Source: Candidatus Dormiibacter spiritus
GTDB taxonomy: Bacteria; Chloroflexota; Dormibacteria; Dormibacterales; Dormibacteraceae
Length of the DNA stretch: 64,000 nt
NCBI GenBank assembly: GCA_003244185.1
Contig: QHBT01000037.1
Coordinates: forward strand, 1-64,000
Reading direction: 5' to 3'
A model generated the notes under the pieces. The model made no database searches and was not told where the DNA came from. It saw only the letters and a list, made by a program, of their open reading frames with translations. Positions 1 through 7,382 of the stretch are shown here, piece by piece (the stretch's first letter is position 1; each line of letters opens with the position of its first letter). A program made the translations under genes and the position numbers.

Positions 1-157
1 GCGTTATCTCGGAAGCTGTTCAGGTTAGCCCACCCTCACCGGGCATTTCATCGGGCGGGTCTTATGGGAATGACTCCTCCGAACCGGCCAGGGACGACAG
101 CCAAGGCCGATCAGTACCGCTAGAGGGTTCCCGCAGCGGGACGGCTCTTATGCGAGG
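1..157. other. No gene recognised
   Basis: I see no open reading frame with recognisable protein character and no RNA gene in this edge segment. It lies downstream of the minus-strand DUF3995 gene that ends at 158. Confidence 0.5.
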
Positions 158-645
158 TCAGTGGGCTGCGGTCGCTCTACCGCGTGAGGCGAGCAGACCG
201 ATCATCAGGGCCGCACCCCAATCGAGAAACAGCGGATCCCACAGTAGGCGTGGCCAATCATGCCGGGCCGGTCGAAGCCGGACTCGGGTTGGATGACATC
301 GGCGAGCACCAGGTTTCCCACCGCGGTGTTCAGACCACCCCAGCCCATGAGTAGAAGGGCGCCCAGCCAGCACGTCCATCGTGTGACGCGCCGGGCCGGC
401 CAGCCCGACCGGGCCAGCGCGAGCGGAGCCATGGCGGCGACCAGCTTGACCGCGCCAATTGGGGCGAGCAGCCACTCCCGTCCTCGAAAGCCCTCTACCA
501 GGGCTGTCCCCAGCGAGGACACGAGCAACGTCCCACCCGCAGCCCAGTAGAGACTGAACCCCGCATGGATCACCCCGAACGCGCTGGCTGCGACGAAACC
601 TCCGGGCACACGCCTGGTGGTTGAGGCAACGCCACTCATTTTCAT
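158..645 (-). pseudogene. DUF3995-type small membrane protein gene, one-base frameshift
   Basis: Read from the ATG at 645, the frame encodes a hydrophobic protein with the early AGFSLYWAAGG segment and further membrane helices typical of DUF3995 proteins. Function of the family is unknown. Near the C-terminus the main frame leaves the family pattern after GHAY (about 244-246), while the neighbouring frame continues with LWDPLFLDWG, the expected last helix, and stops at 158. Adding one C to make TAC CTG TGG would join the two frames into about 162 residues. So this is either a recent pseudogene or a base missing from the assembly. An upstream in-frame extension exists, but the MKMSG start fits the family. 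The next gene upstream, a TetR regulator on the same strand, ends 165 nt away. Confidence 0.7.
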
Positions 646-809
646 GGGCTCATGCTCGCTGACGTAGGTACGCGGGCGGCATCCGGTACCTCCCGGACCC
701 AGACCCTGACCTGCCGACGCAGAATGCCCATGTCTCGTAGCCCGATCCGCTTGCGGCACAGGCGGCATGAGCACCTGGCGTGTCGCGCGCCCGATCGCGC
801 CTGTCGCCG

Positions 810-1535
810 TCAGAGGTTTGCCGACATAGCTTTGATTGCGCGGTCGAGCCACTCGGCCAGGAGTTGGCGTTCGGGGTGGCTGAGCATGTCGAGTTGGGGT
901 GCGATGGCTCGCAAAGCGACTGCGGCCTCGATCGGTGCTTGATGTGCGGGTTCTGGCGTGTCGGCAAGTATTCGGGTGAGTACGGCCTGAAGGATGCTCG
1001 GGGCGAGATCGGGATCGCGTTGATCGGGCGGGGTCGACAGCAGCGTGTGGATGGCTCCGATTCCGGCGGCCTGGATGAGGTCGACGGCGTGGTGTTCGCT
1101 GACGCGTAGCCGGCCGGTCAGTGCGATCCGGCGGATGCGGGCCTGGAGAACTTGTTTGCCGGATCGGGCCGCCGGCGAGTGCCTCACGCGATCCGGATCG
1201 CTCAACAGCCGGAATAGGGCCGGATTGGCGAGGCCGAAGTCAATTTGCATGGTCCAGCCATCGCGCAGCTCCTCGACTGGGTCGACGTCGGCGGCCGAGG
1301 CTGCTTCGACGATCTCGGCCTTCGCGGACACGTAGGTGGACATCACGTGTTCAGCCACCGCTTCGAGCAGGCCGTCCTTATCGCCGAACAGCCGGTAGAT
1401 CGTGGGTGCCTGCACACCCGCACGCTCGGCGACGCCGCGGGTGGTGACCGCCACCGGTCCCTCTTCCTGCAGCAGGCGTGCAGCGACATCGACGATCCGA
1501 GCCCGGGTGTCCCGCCTGCTGGTCGCTCTGGTCAC
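810..1535 (-). CDS. TetR/AcrR family transcriptional regulator
   Basis: A 241-residue protein with an N-terminal TetR-type helix-turn-helix at about residues 12-58; the core is TTRGVAERAG followed by TIYRLFGDKDGLL. The rest is an all-helical ligand-binding domain of normal length. The start is GTG at 1535, with no clear Shine-Dalgarno. It is divergent from the NAD(P)-binding reductase gene at 1622 across an 86-nt spacer, the usual arrangement for a TetR repressor controlling its neighbour and itself. The inducer cannot be read from sequence. It could also act on the DUF3995 gene downstream on the same strand. Confidence 0.85.
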   Translation of the reverse strand: MTRATSRRDTRARIVDVAARLLQEEGPVAVTTRGVAERAGVQAPTIYRLFGDKDGLLEAVAEHVMSTYVSAKAEIVEAASAADVDPVEELRDGWTMQIDFGLANPALFRLLSDPDRVRHSPAARSGKQVLQARIRRIALTGRLRVSEHHAVDLIQAAGIGAIHTLLSTPPDQRDPDLAPSILQAVLTRILADTPEPAHQAPIEAAVALRAIAPQLDMLSHPERQLLAEWLDRAIKAMSANL

Positions 1536-1621
1536 TTACCAACGATAACGCATGACTGCTTCCCGTGGTATACCATCGATACGGTGCGATTGATTCCGTC
1601 GATAACACAGGAGGTTGACCG
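1536..1621. promoter_or_regulatory. Divergent promoter/operator region between TetR gene and NmrA-like gene
   Basis: The 86-nt spacer holds three copies of a CGATA(A)C motif (about 1543-1549, 1577-1582 and 1600-1606) and an interrupted GTAT/ATAC inverted repeat at about 1568-1582, candidates for the TetR operator. A strong AGGAGG at 1609-1614 lies 7 nt before the ATG at 1622. Assignment as operator is inference. Confidence 0.45.
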
Positions 1622-2479
1622 ATGATCATCATCACTGGCGCAACGGGCGCCTTGAACAGCGCCACCGCCGATCACCTGCTCACTCGCACGCCGGCCAGCG
1701 ACGTCGCCGTAGCTGTCCGCGACCCAGCCAGGGCCCGCCGCTTCGCTGAGCGTGGCGTCGAGGTGAGGCGCTGCGACTACGCCGACCTCACGTCCCTGCC
1801 TGGCGCGTTCGACGGCGCCGACCAGCTGCTGCTCGTGTCCTCGAACGACCCAACGGGGGACACGGTCGAGCTGCACCGCGCCGCGATCGATGCGGCGGTG
1901 AAGGCAGACGTCGGACGGATTCTCTACACGAGCCACCAGGGGGCCGCACCCGACACCCCGTTCTTACCGGGGCGTCACCACTTCGCCACCGAGCAGCTGC
2001 TCGCCGAGTCCGGCATCGCCTGGACCTCGCTGCGCAACGGGTTCTACGCACACAGCCTGACGTGGCTGGCCGGACCGTGGCGCGAGACCGCTGTAATCGC
2101 TGTGCCCGCTGACGGGGCGGTGTCGTGGACCGCGCGCGAGGACGCCGCCGAGGCTGCGGCCGTCATCCTCGAGTCCGACGGCGCCTACAACGGCCCGACG
2201 ACGATCACCGCGAACGCCGCGCCCACCTTCGACGAGATCGCCACAATGGCGGCCGAGCTGACCGGACAGTCGATCAAGCGAGTGGTGCTCGATCCGGAGG
2301 ACTGGGTTGCCACGCAAATCGCGGCAGGTCAGCAAGAGTTCATGGCGCGCTTCTCGCTCAGCATGTACCAGGCCGCCAACGAGGGCTTCTTCGCCGCAAC
2401 CGATCCGCTGCTCGGCACACTCCTCAGCCGCGATCCGCGAACTGTGCTCGACGTGCTCGCCGCACCGATCACCCATTAG
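1622..2479 (+). CDS. NmrA-like NAD(P)H-binding oxidoreductase (QOR2/SDR-a type)
   Basis: A 285-residue Rossmann-fold protein that starts directly with the dinucleotide motif TGATGALNS (residues 5-13); the third glycine of GxxGxxG is Asn. Atypical SDR features follow: AVAVRDPARA after beta-2, DQLLLVSSND, then ILYTSHQGA and LRNGFYAHS as in NmrA/QOR2 quinone-reductase-like proteins. It probably uses NADPH on a small quinone or carbonyl, or senses NADP state; the substrate is unknown. The AGGAGG ribosome site fixes the start. It is divergent from a TetR gene, so likely inducible. After it comes a 168-nt gap with a long inverted repeat. Confidence 0.85.
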   Translation: MIIITGATGALNSATADHLLTRTPASDVAVAVRDPARARRFAERGVEVRRCDYADLTSLPGAFDGADQLLLVSSNDPTGDTVELHRAAIDAAVKADVGRILYTSHQGAAPDTPFLPGRHHFATEQLLAESGIAWTSLRNGFYAHSLTWLAGPWRETAVIAVPADGAVSWTAREDAAEAAAVILESDGAYNGPTTITANAAPTFDEIATMAAELTGQSIKRVVLDPEDWVATQIAAGQQEFMARFSLSMYQAANEGFFAATDPLLGTLLSRDPRTVLDVLAAPITH

Positions 2480-2520
2480 ACGTACGCACCCGCACGGCCA
2501 CGCGGGTCCGTCCGACAGGG

Positions 2521-2595
2521 GGATCCGCTTGCGACGACGATTTGGCGGGTGCCGCCGGGCGCCTGGACGGCTTGATCATTCTCGCAAGCGGATCC
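2521..2595. repeat. 14-bp perfect inverted repeat, 47-nt spacer, with nested palindrome
   Basis: The arm GGATCCGCTTGCGA at 2521-2534 is repeated in perfect reverse complement at 2582-2595. The right arm also sits in a perfect 14-nt palindrome AAGCGGATCCGCTT at 2586-2599. The 12-nt core GGATCCGCTTGC recurs at 7291-7302. It follows the reductase stop by 41 nt and could act as a terminator hairpin or a protein-binding site. There is no T-run, so the role is open. Confidence 0.6.
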
Positions 2596-2647
2596 GCTTA
2601 CGGGACTGGCTGCTGCCCGCTGCGGCAGTGTCGGTCAGCATGTAGGG

Positions 2648-3082
2648 GTGGGGTTGGAGGAGAACAAGGCCTTGGTACGCCGGTACTACAACGAGGTGTT
2701 GACCGGCCGGGACCGGAGACTCCTTGCGCAACTGCTCGACCCGTCCTTCGTCAGCCATGTGTCTGGCGGTCCGGTCGTCGGCATTGAGGTCTACACCGCC
2801 GCGGTGGAGGCGACCCATGGTGCATTCGCGGACCTCGTGGTGACCGTCGAAGACCAGGTCGCCGAGCGGGACAGAGTCACCACCCGTTGGAGTGCGTCGG
2901 CCACCCATACTGGCAGTTTCGCCGGTGTCGCTGCCACCGGACGTCCGGTCACCGTCACGGGCATGCACTTCCATCGCATTGGCCAGGGTCGTATCGTTAA
3001 GCACTGGGAGGAACTCGGCCAACTCGGCCTCCTGCGACAGATGGGCGTTCTGGGCTATCCGCACCACCCACGGACGTCGTGA
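2648..3082 (+). CDS. SnoaL-like polyketide cyclase/ester cyclase family protein
   Basis: A 144-residue cone-shaped alpha+beta-barrel protein. Family marks are the opening helix ENKALVRRYYNEVL, then LLDPSFVSH, the VVTVEDQVAERDRVTTRWSAS strand pair, the VTGMHFHRIGQGRIVKHWEE segment and a short C-terminal tail. Such proteins act as cyclases, isomerases or simple ligand binders. No specific catalytic set can be claimed. The start is GTG 2648 or TTG 2654, with a G-rich stretch in place of a good Shine-Dalgarno. It stands alone, 52 nt after the inverted repeat. Confidence 0.8.
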   Translation: MGLEENKALVRRYYNEVLTGRDRRLLAQLLDPSFVSHVSGGPVVGIEVYTAAVEATHGAFADLVVTVEDQVAERDRVTTRWSASATHTGSFAGVAATGRPVTVTGMHFHRIGQGRIVKHWEELGQLGLLRQMGVLGYPHHPRTS

Positions 3083-3264
3083 GGCGTGGCACAGATTCAG
3101 CCGCGTTTGGGTCTGCCGGGTCGACGTGCCGGCCTGCCGTTGCACCAACGGGGGAGGCCATCTCCAGTTTGTCAGCGCGCCATCACTTAAGGCACTCACA
3201 GCGGCGTTGATCCGCCGTCGGCTGACAGCTCGAGACTCCTCATCTACCGTACTGTCAGGCCGCG

Positions 3265-3825
3265 ATGCCACGAGTGCTGATTCTGGGTAGTCCGGGAAGC
3301 GGTAAGTCTAGGCTTGCTCGTTCACTGTCAGCCTCAACCGGTGTCCGTGCAACTGACCTTGATGCCGTCGCCGCCATTGCATACAGAACCGGTCTGCGCC
3401 CACGACCTGTTGGGCCCCTCGTCCGAGAGGCCGCGCGGCTCGCCGGCCAGGACACCTGGATCGCCGAGGGAGTGTTTATCGGATGGACCGAGGCTCTGCG
3501 CGATCGAGCCAGCCAGGTGGTCGTCCTCAAGACGCCTTTAGTGCGCTGTCTCTGGAGGGTCGTTCGTCGCCACCTTGCGGCTGGCCTTCCCAATCAACAT
3601 GGCGGTGTCGTGAGGCTCTTCCAATTCTGTTTCGAAATCGTGGATTATCACCGGAACCGAAACCCAGACGTTAGCTGGCCGGAGAACCCGGACCGCACGA
3701 CTCTGGTCGCGACGTTGCGCTTCGCGTCGAAGGCTAATGACCGTCTGGCCGTGTTAGCGACACGGCACGACATTGACGAGTGGATGCGAGACATTACTGC
3801 ACAGTCGACAGTGGGGCCTTGTTAG
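3265..3825 (+). CDS. P-loop kinase-like protein (adenylate kinase/FlaR topology-modulation type)
   Basis: A 186-residue P-loop protein with Walker A GSPGSGKS at residues 8-15 and ATDLDAV after the first helix, where small-molecule kinases bind substrate. WIAEGVFIGW and VVVLKTPLVRCLWRVVRRHL correspond to the Walker B/LID portion seen in topology-modulation (FlaR-like) and shikimate or adenylate kinase-like proteins. The substrate is unknown. The ATG at 3265 has no Shine-Dalgarno. It is isolated, with gaps of about 180 nt before and 340 nt after. Confidence 0.75.
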   Translation: MPRVLILGSPGSGKSRLARSLSASTGVRATDLDAVAAIAYRTGLRPRPVGPLVREAARLAGQDTWIAEGVFIGWTEALRDRASQVVVLKTPLVRCLWRVVRRHLAAGLPNQHGGVVRLFQFCFEIVDYHRNRNPDVSWPENPDRTTLVATLRFASKANDRLAVLATRHDIDEWMRDITAQSTVGPC

Positions 3826-4163
3826 CCGTCAAGGGTCCGAGTGCGGCAGCCACGACATCTACGGCTTCCCAACCAGCCGGCCTCGTGGACGAGATCCTGC
3901 GTAACAAGGGCGATGGAGCGCTTCGTGGGGCTCTTCCTCGGCTTCTCGGCGATACAGCCGGTCGGCCTCATCCTCTCACCCGCCCCCGGGGGGAGCGAGA
4001 ACGTGGCGCACTCAGGTCGAAACAGCAGCAAAACAGGGGGACTTATCGCGGAGCGCTGCTAGCACCGCCGAGCTCCGCACCTCGGACGGGGTATGAACTT
4101 TCCTGTAACCCCGGCTCGTATGAATAGGCAGACGCTGGCAGCCACCGTATCCAAGGAGTTCTG
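3826..4163. other. 338-nt gap, no gene recognised
   Basis: Both strands were read in all frames. The open stretches are short and unlike any protein I know. The last 40 nt must hold the promoter of the cupredoxin gene; AAGGAG at 4153-4158 is its ribosome site. Confidence 0.5.
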
Positions 4164-4571
4164 ATGCACCGATTTCTCCTGCTGCCCCTTGCGGTCCTCG
4201 TCATTGCCGCATGTGGCAGCGGTTCGTCAGGGTCAGGCACCGCGGGCACCTCGGCGCCGTCCGCAACCACGTCGCCAACGCCCACGGCGCAGGTCGTGAC
4301 GATCCACGAGTCCGAGTTCAAGCTTGACCCCGCGCTGGTGACCGTCAAAGCCGGCACGGTCACGTTCAACCTGATGGACGACGGCAAGTTCCCGCACGAT
4401 CTGCACATTGCGCCCAAGGGCACCACTAATGAGGTCGGTGCGGCTCAGCGAATGACGGCTGGGGGCACGACCAGTTTCACCGTCACGCTCCAGGCGGGCA
4501 GTTACGATATGTGGTGCGCGGTTGATTCGCACCGGCAACAGGGGATGCAGGGAACCATCACCGTCACCTAA
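4164..4571 (+). CDS. Cupredoxin-domain lipoprotein
   Basis: A 135-residue protein with a lipoprotein signal: a hydrophobic segment ending VIAAC, Cys17 as lipid site. A Ser/Thr/Gly/Pro-rich linker (18-42) precedes a single plastocyanin-like domain. The likely type-1 copper ligands are visible: His78 (FPHDLH), Cys118 (DMWCAV), His123 and Met128. It should sit on the outer face of the membrane and carry electrons or hold copper. No respiratory partner gene is nearby. AAGGAG 5 nt before the ATG supports the start. Confidence 0.85.
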   Translation: MHRFLLLPLAVLVIAACGSGSSGSGTAGTSAPSATTSPTPTAQVVTIHESEFKLDPALVTVKAGTVTFNLMDDGKFPHDLHIAPKGTTNEVGAAQRMTAGGTTSFTVTLQAGSYDMWCAVDSHRQQGMQGTITVT

Positions 4572-4744
4572 GCTGGGTCGCGGCCGCCACGGTAAGGCAG
4601 TCCGGGTCGGGGCGCGCGGCCGGGCCGAGCCACAGGACGAACTCCGGGGGCGGCTCTTCGCGGTCGGGCCGGTCACATGGTCGTCCTCAAGGATGCGCCG
4701 AGCGATGGGTTTGCCTCCCAGCGCCGCCCGCTGAACCCTGGTGC

Positions 4745-4767
4745 TCGAACAAATGTTTGGCTAGACT
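4745..4767 (+). promoter_or_regulatory. LexA (SOS) box and -10 hexamer of dinB
   Basis: CGAAC-AAAT-GTTTG at 4746-4759 matches the Gram-positive/actinobacterial LexA operator CGAAC-N4-GTTYG. Two bases later comes TAGACT (4762-4767), a good -10 hexamer, and the ATG follows 7 nt after that. A transcript would start at or next to the ATG, so it is probably leaderless. Almost the same layout precedes uvrB at 60747-60777. Confidence 0.8.
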
Positions 4768-4774
4768 GCGCGCG

Positions 4775-6049
4775 ATGGCCCGGGCTGGCGAGGCGACGAT
4801 CCTCCACGCGGACCTCGACGCCTTCTATGCGTCAGTCGAGCAGCTGCTCGACTCCTCGCTGAGCGGCAGACCGGTTGCGGTAGGTGAGGGAGTGGTCCTC
4901 GCCGCCTCTTACGAGGCCAAGGCGTTTGGGATTCGAGCCGGGATGCCAGGCTGGATGGCCCGGCGGCTGTGTCCAGACCTGCGCTTCGTCGGCGGCCACT
5001 TCGATGAGTACCAGCGCCTCGGCGATCAGGTCATCGACGTTCTCCGCGACTTCACGCCGCTGGTCGAGCGGATCTCGATCGACGAAGCCTTCATGGACGT
5101 TGCTGGGACTGAGCACCTGTTCGGCTCGCCCGGGGAGATCGGCGCGGCGATCCGCAGGCGGGTGCGGCGTGAAATCGGGTTGGCCGTGTCTGTCGGCGTG
5201 GCGCGAACGAAACACCTCGCCAAGATCGCCTCGCAGACAGCGAAGCCGGATGGTCTGGTCCTGGTTGAGCCCGACCGCGAGCTCGAGTTCATGCGTCCCC
5301 TGCCGGTTGAGCTGATGTGGGGCGTCGGGCATGTCACGCTTGCTCGGCTGACCAGCGTGGGCATCCGCACCATCGGCGACCTGGCTGCTACTTCAGATCC
5401 CGTGCTGAGGCGCATGCTCGGTCGGGCAGTTGGGAACAAGCTGAGATCGTTGGCCACCAACACAGATCCTCGCCGAATCGAAACCACCCGGCAGGTGGCA
5501 TCGGTCGGAGCACAGTCTGCGCTTGGCCGCCGGCGGCCCACGTCCGGTCTGCTTCGGTCCACGCTCGGCTACCTCGCCGATCGTGTGGCGGGCCGGCTGA
5601 GGGCGGCGGGTCGATCTGGGCGCACCATCACCGTCAGGGTGCGCTTCACGGGGCTGCGCTCGGTCACCCGGTCCCTCACGTTGTCCAGCCCCATTTCCGC
5701 TTCACTCACCCTTACCGAGCTGTCCGCCGAACTGGCATGGGCAGCTCTTGCCGACCATCCGCGCGAGCACGAGATCACGCTCCTGGCTGTGTCGGTCTCG
5801 CAGCTGGTGGACGATTCCATCCTCCAACTCCAGCTGCCCCTCGGCCTGGGCGTTGATCGAAGCCGGCCGGGAACCGCCTCAGGTTCGGCACGTTGGGCTG
5901 TCGACCGAGCGGTGGACGCGATCCGAGACCGGTTCGGGCGGGATGCGGTGGGCTACGCGACTGTCATGTTCTCCGAGGGCGGACGGGTGCCCGAAGCGTT
6001 TAGACAGCTGGCCGAGCGGTCGGGCGGCCGTCTGGGTGGCCAGGGCTAG
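4775..6049 (+). CDS. dinB: DNA polymerase IV (Y-family translesion polymerase)
   Basis: A 424-residue Y-family polymerase that copies past damaged template bases without proofreading. It shows the catalytic motif ADLDAFYASVE (Asp13), SIDEAFMD (Asp103, Glu104), the helix-hairpin-helix thumb region around MWGVGHVTLARL, and the little-finger domain. A QLQLPL sequence in the C-terminal part looks like a beta-clamp binding motif. I choose ATG 4775: an in-frame TTG at 4757 would lie inside the LexA box. Regulation by LexA follows from the operator just upstream. It is a single gene; the next gene starts about 150 nt later. Confidence 0.95.
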   Translation: MARAGEATILHADLDAFYASVEQLLDSSLSGRPVAVGEGVVLAASYEAKAFGIRAGMPGWMARRLCPDLRFVGGHFDEYQRLGDQVIDVLRDFTPLVERISIDEAFMDVAGTEHLFGSPGEIGAAIRRRVRREIGLAVSVGVARTKHLAKIASQTAKPDGLVLVEPDRELEFMRPLPVELMWGVGHVTLARLTSVGIRTIGDLAATSDPVLRRMLGRAVGNKLRSLATNTDPRRIETTRQVASVGAQSALGRRRPTSGLLRSTLGYLADRVAGRLRAAGRSGRTITVRVRFTGLRSVTRSLTLSSPISASLTLTELSAELAWAALADHPREHEITLLAVSVSQLVDDSILQLQLPLGLGVDRSRPGTASGSARWAVDRAVDAIRDRFGRDAVGYATVMFSEGGRVPEAFRQLAERSGGRLGGQG

Positions 6050-6197
6050 CTGGATCTACATTGGCCAGACTCGCGCCAGCGCGCGAGCGTCGACCCGGCA
6101 GACGGCGGGTGTCAGCGATCACCACGACCCGCCACCCAAGGAAAGTGCCCGCAGGGCAGCTCGGGGCTGTGACTCCGTGGACAGGCGGGTCGGCAAA

Positions 6198-6677
6198 ATG
6201 AGGGGGATGGACCTACGAGCCAGGGCGCTGGCCTCTGCCAGCCTGTTTGCCCTCCTGGCACTGGTGATGCAGTTCCTGCTGGGCATGGCCGTCAACCTAT
6301 TCGTGACGATCCCTACCAGCCACCCCGGCGCTAAGCCGCCGGAGTACTTCGGCGGCGTGGTGGCCAGCGTCACCTGGGCAGTGCTGCAGGGGCCGCTGCT
6401 GCTCCAACTCCACGCCGGCTTCGGGCTGGTGCTGGTTGTGGGCTCCGTCTACTTGCTGATCCAGGGCATCCTCATGAGGCGGGGGAGCCTGGTGACGGCG
6501 ACAGTTTTCGGCTTCATCGGCACGCTCGGCGCGGGCTTCAACGGGGGCAGCTTCCTCAATTACAACGAGAACTTCAGCTCGATGTTGATGGCGGCAGGCT
6601 TCGCGGTCGCCGTCGTGGCCTACCTGTTCGCTCTCTACCTATCCCTTCAGGTGTCACCGGCTCGGCAGGTGGTCTGA
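6198..6677 (+). CDS. Small membrane protein, four predicted helices
   Basis: About 159 residues with four hydrophobic segments: SASLFALLALVMQFLLG, the LHAGFGLVLVVGSVYLLIQ region, TVFGFIGTLGAGF and MLMAAGFAVAVVAYLFALYL. The loop FNGGSFLNYNENFSSM, with conserved-looking polar residues, resembles a widespread actinobacterial/Chloroflexi family of unknown function. The start may be ATG 6198 or ATG 6207. The G-rich AGGGGG sits between them, too close to the second to act normally. No functional partner is evident. Confidence 0.7.
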   Translation: MRGMDLRARALASASLFALLALVMQFLLGMAVNLFVTIPTSHPGAKPPEYFGGVVASVTWAVLQGPLLLQLHAGFGLVLVVGSVYLLIQGILMRRGSLVTATVFGFIGTLGAGFNGGSFLNYNENFSSMLMAAGFAVAVVAYLFALYLSLQVSPARQVV

Positions 6678-6824
6678 GACCGGCGGGGGCTGCGGGTCTA
6701 AGCGCACCAGTCGCACGGTCGCTACCGGTAGATCCAGAAATCGCCCTAGACAAACCGCAAGGATCAGTAGCGGTACCCCATGTCTTCCATCACAGAGGTG
6801 CTCGCCCCTGGCCTGGAGGTGGGG

Positions 6825-7286
6825 CTATTGCTCTGGGTACTGGCCGGGATATTCTCCCAGGTACGCACGCATCACTCCGGGATCGGTCTGGGCCCTCCTC
6901 AATGCCTCGACTCCCTGACCCTTGAGTAAACCGATGCGGTAGGTCCGACGACGAATCGCCGCGGGCAGGTTCTCCTGGGGTGTCTGCGGCGCCTGGCTCA
7001 CACTTGCGGCCGCTCCTGCAATCCGATGGCCCACTGCAGTTGGATCCTCACCCGGCCTGAGGACGACTGTCAGGAACGGGGGCCCATTCGGGTCGGGGGT
7101 GGGAGCGCCCGGAGGCACGTAGGGCTGGCTCGAAGGCGCTGAGTTCTGCGAACCAGTCATCCGGCTGGGCGAACCACAGGATGTGGCGGTGACCGCCGCA
7201 AGAACCATCAACCAGGCAGCCAACGCCCGCAGCCGCCGCACCGAAGCGGTCACTGATTGCAAGTTAGCCGGCGGGCTATCGCACAT
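6825..7286 (-). CDS. Putative small lipoprotein, unknown function
   Basis: About 153 residues. A hydrophobic N-terminal segment (LAAWLMVLAAVTATSC) ends in a lipobox-like ATSC, followed by a Ser/Pro linker and a short globular part with LTVVLRPGEDPTAVG. No family is recognised. The start is uncertain: ATG 7286, or GTG 7253, which would put the signal peptide nearer the N-terminus. It lies downstream of the secreted BNR-repeat gene on the same strand, with a hairpin between, so it is probably transcribed separately. Confidence 0.6.
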   Translation of the reverse strand: MCDSPPANLQSVTASVRRLRALAAWLMVLAAVTATSCGSPSRMTGSQNSAPSSQPYVPPGAPTPDPNGPPFLTVVLRPGEDPTAVGHRIAGAAASVSQAPQTPQENLPAAIRRRTYRIGLLKGQGVEALRRAQTDPGVMRAYLGEYPGQYPEQ

Positions 7287-7334
7287 GATCGGATCCGCTT
7301 GCCCTTCCCCCAAATGCTACGCCTGCGGACGGTG

Positions 7335-7365
7335 GATGGGCCCCGCCCCTGTGGCGGAGCCCATC
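7335..7365 (-). terminator. Hairpin downstream of BNR-repeat gene, terminator candidate
   Basis: GATGGGC at 7335-7341 pairs with GCCCATC at 7359-7365, and CCGCC at 7343-7347 with GGCGG at 7353-7357, with one C/A mismatch and a 5-nt loop. It lies 18 nt after the stop of the minus-strand gene. No T-run follows, so it would be a T-less terminator. Confidence 0.5.
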
Positions 7366-7382
7366 CCGAGTCAGAACCCGGT

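Noticed and set aside
1-157. Possible mobile-element end at the window edge
   Set aside because: No terminal inverted repeat, transposase piece or target duplication can be seen.
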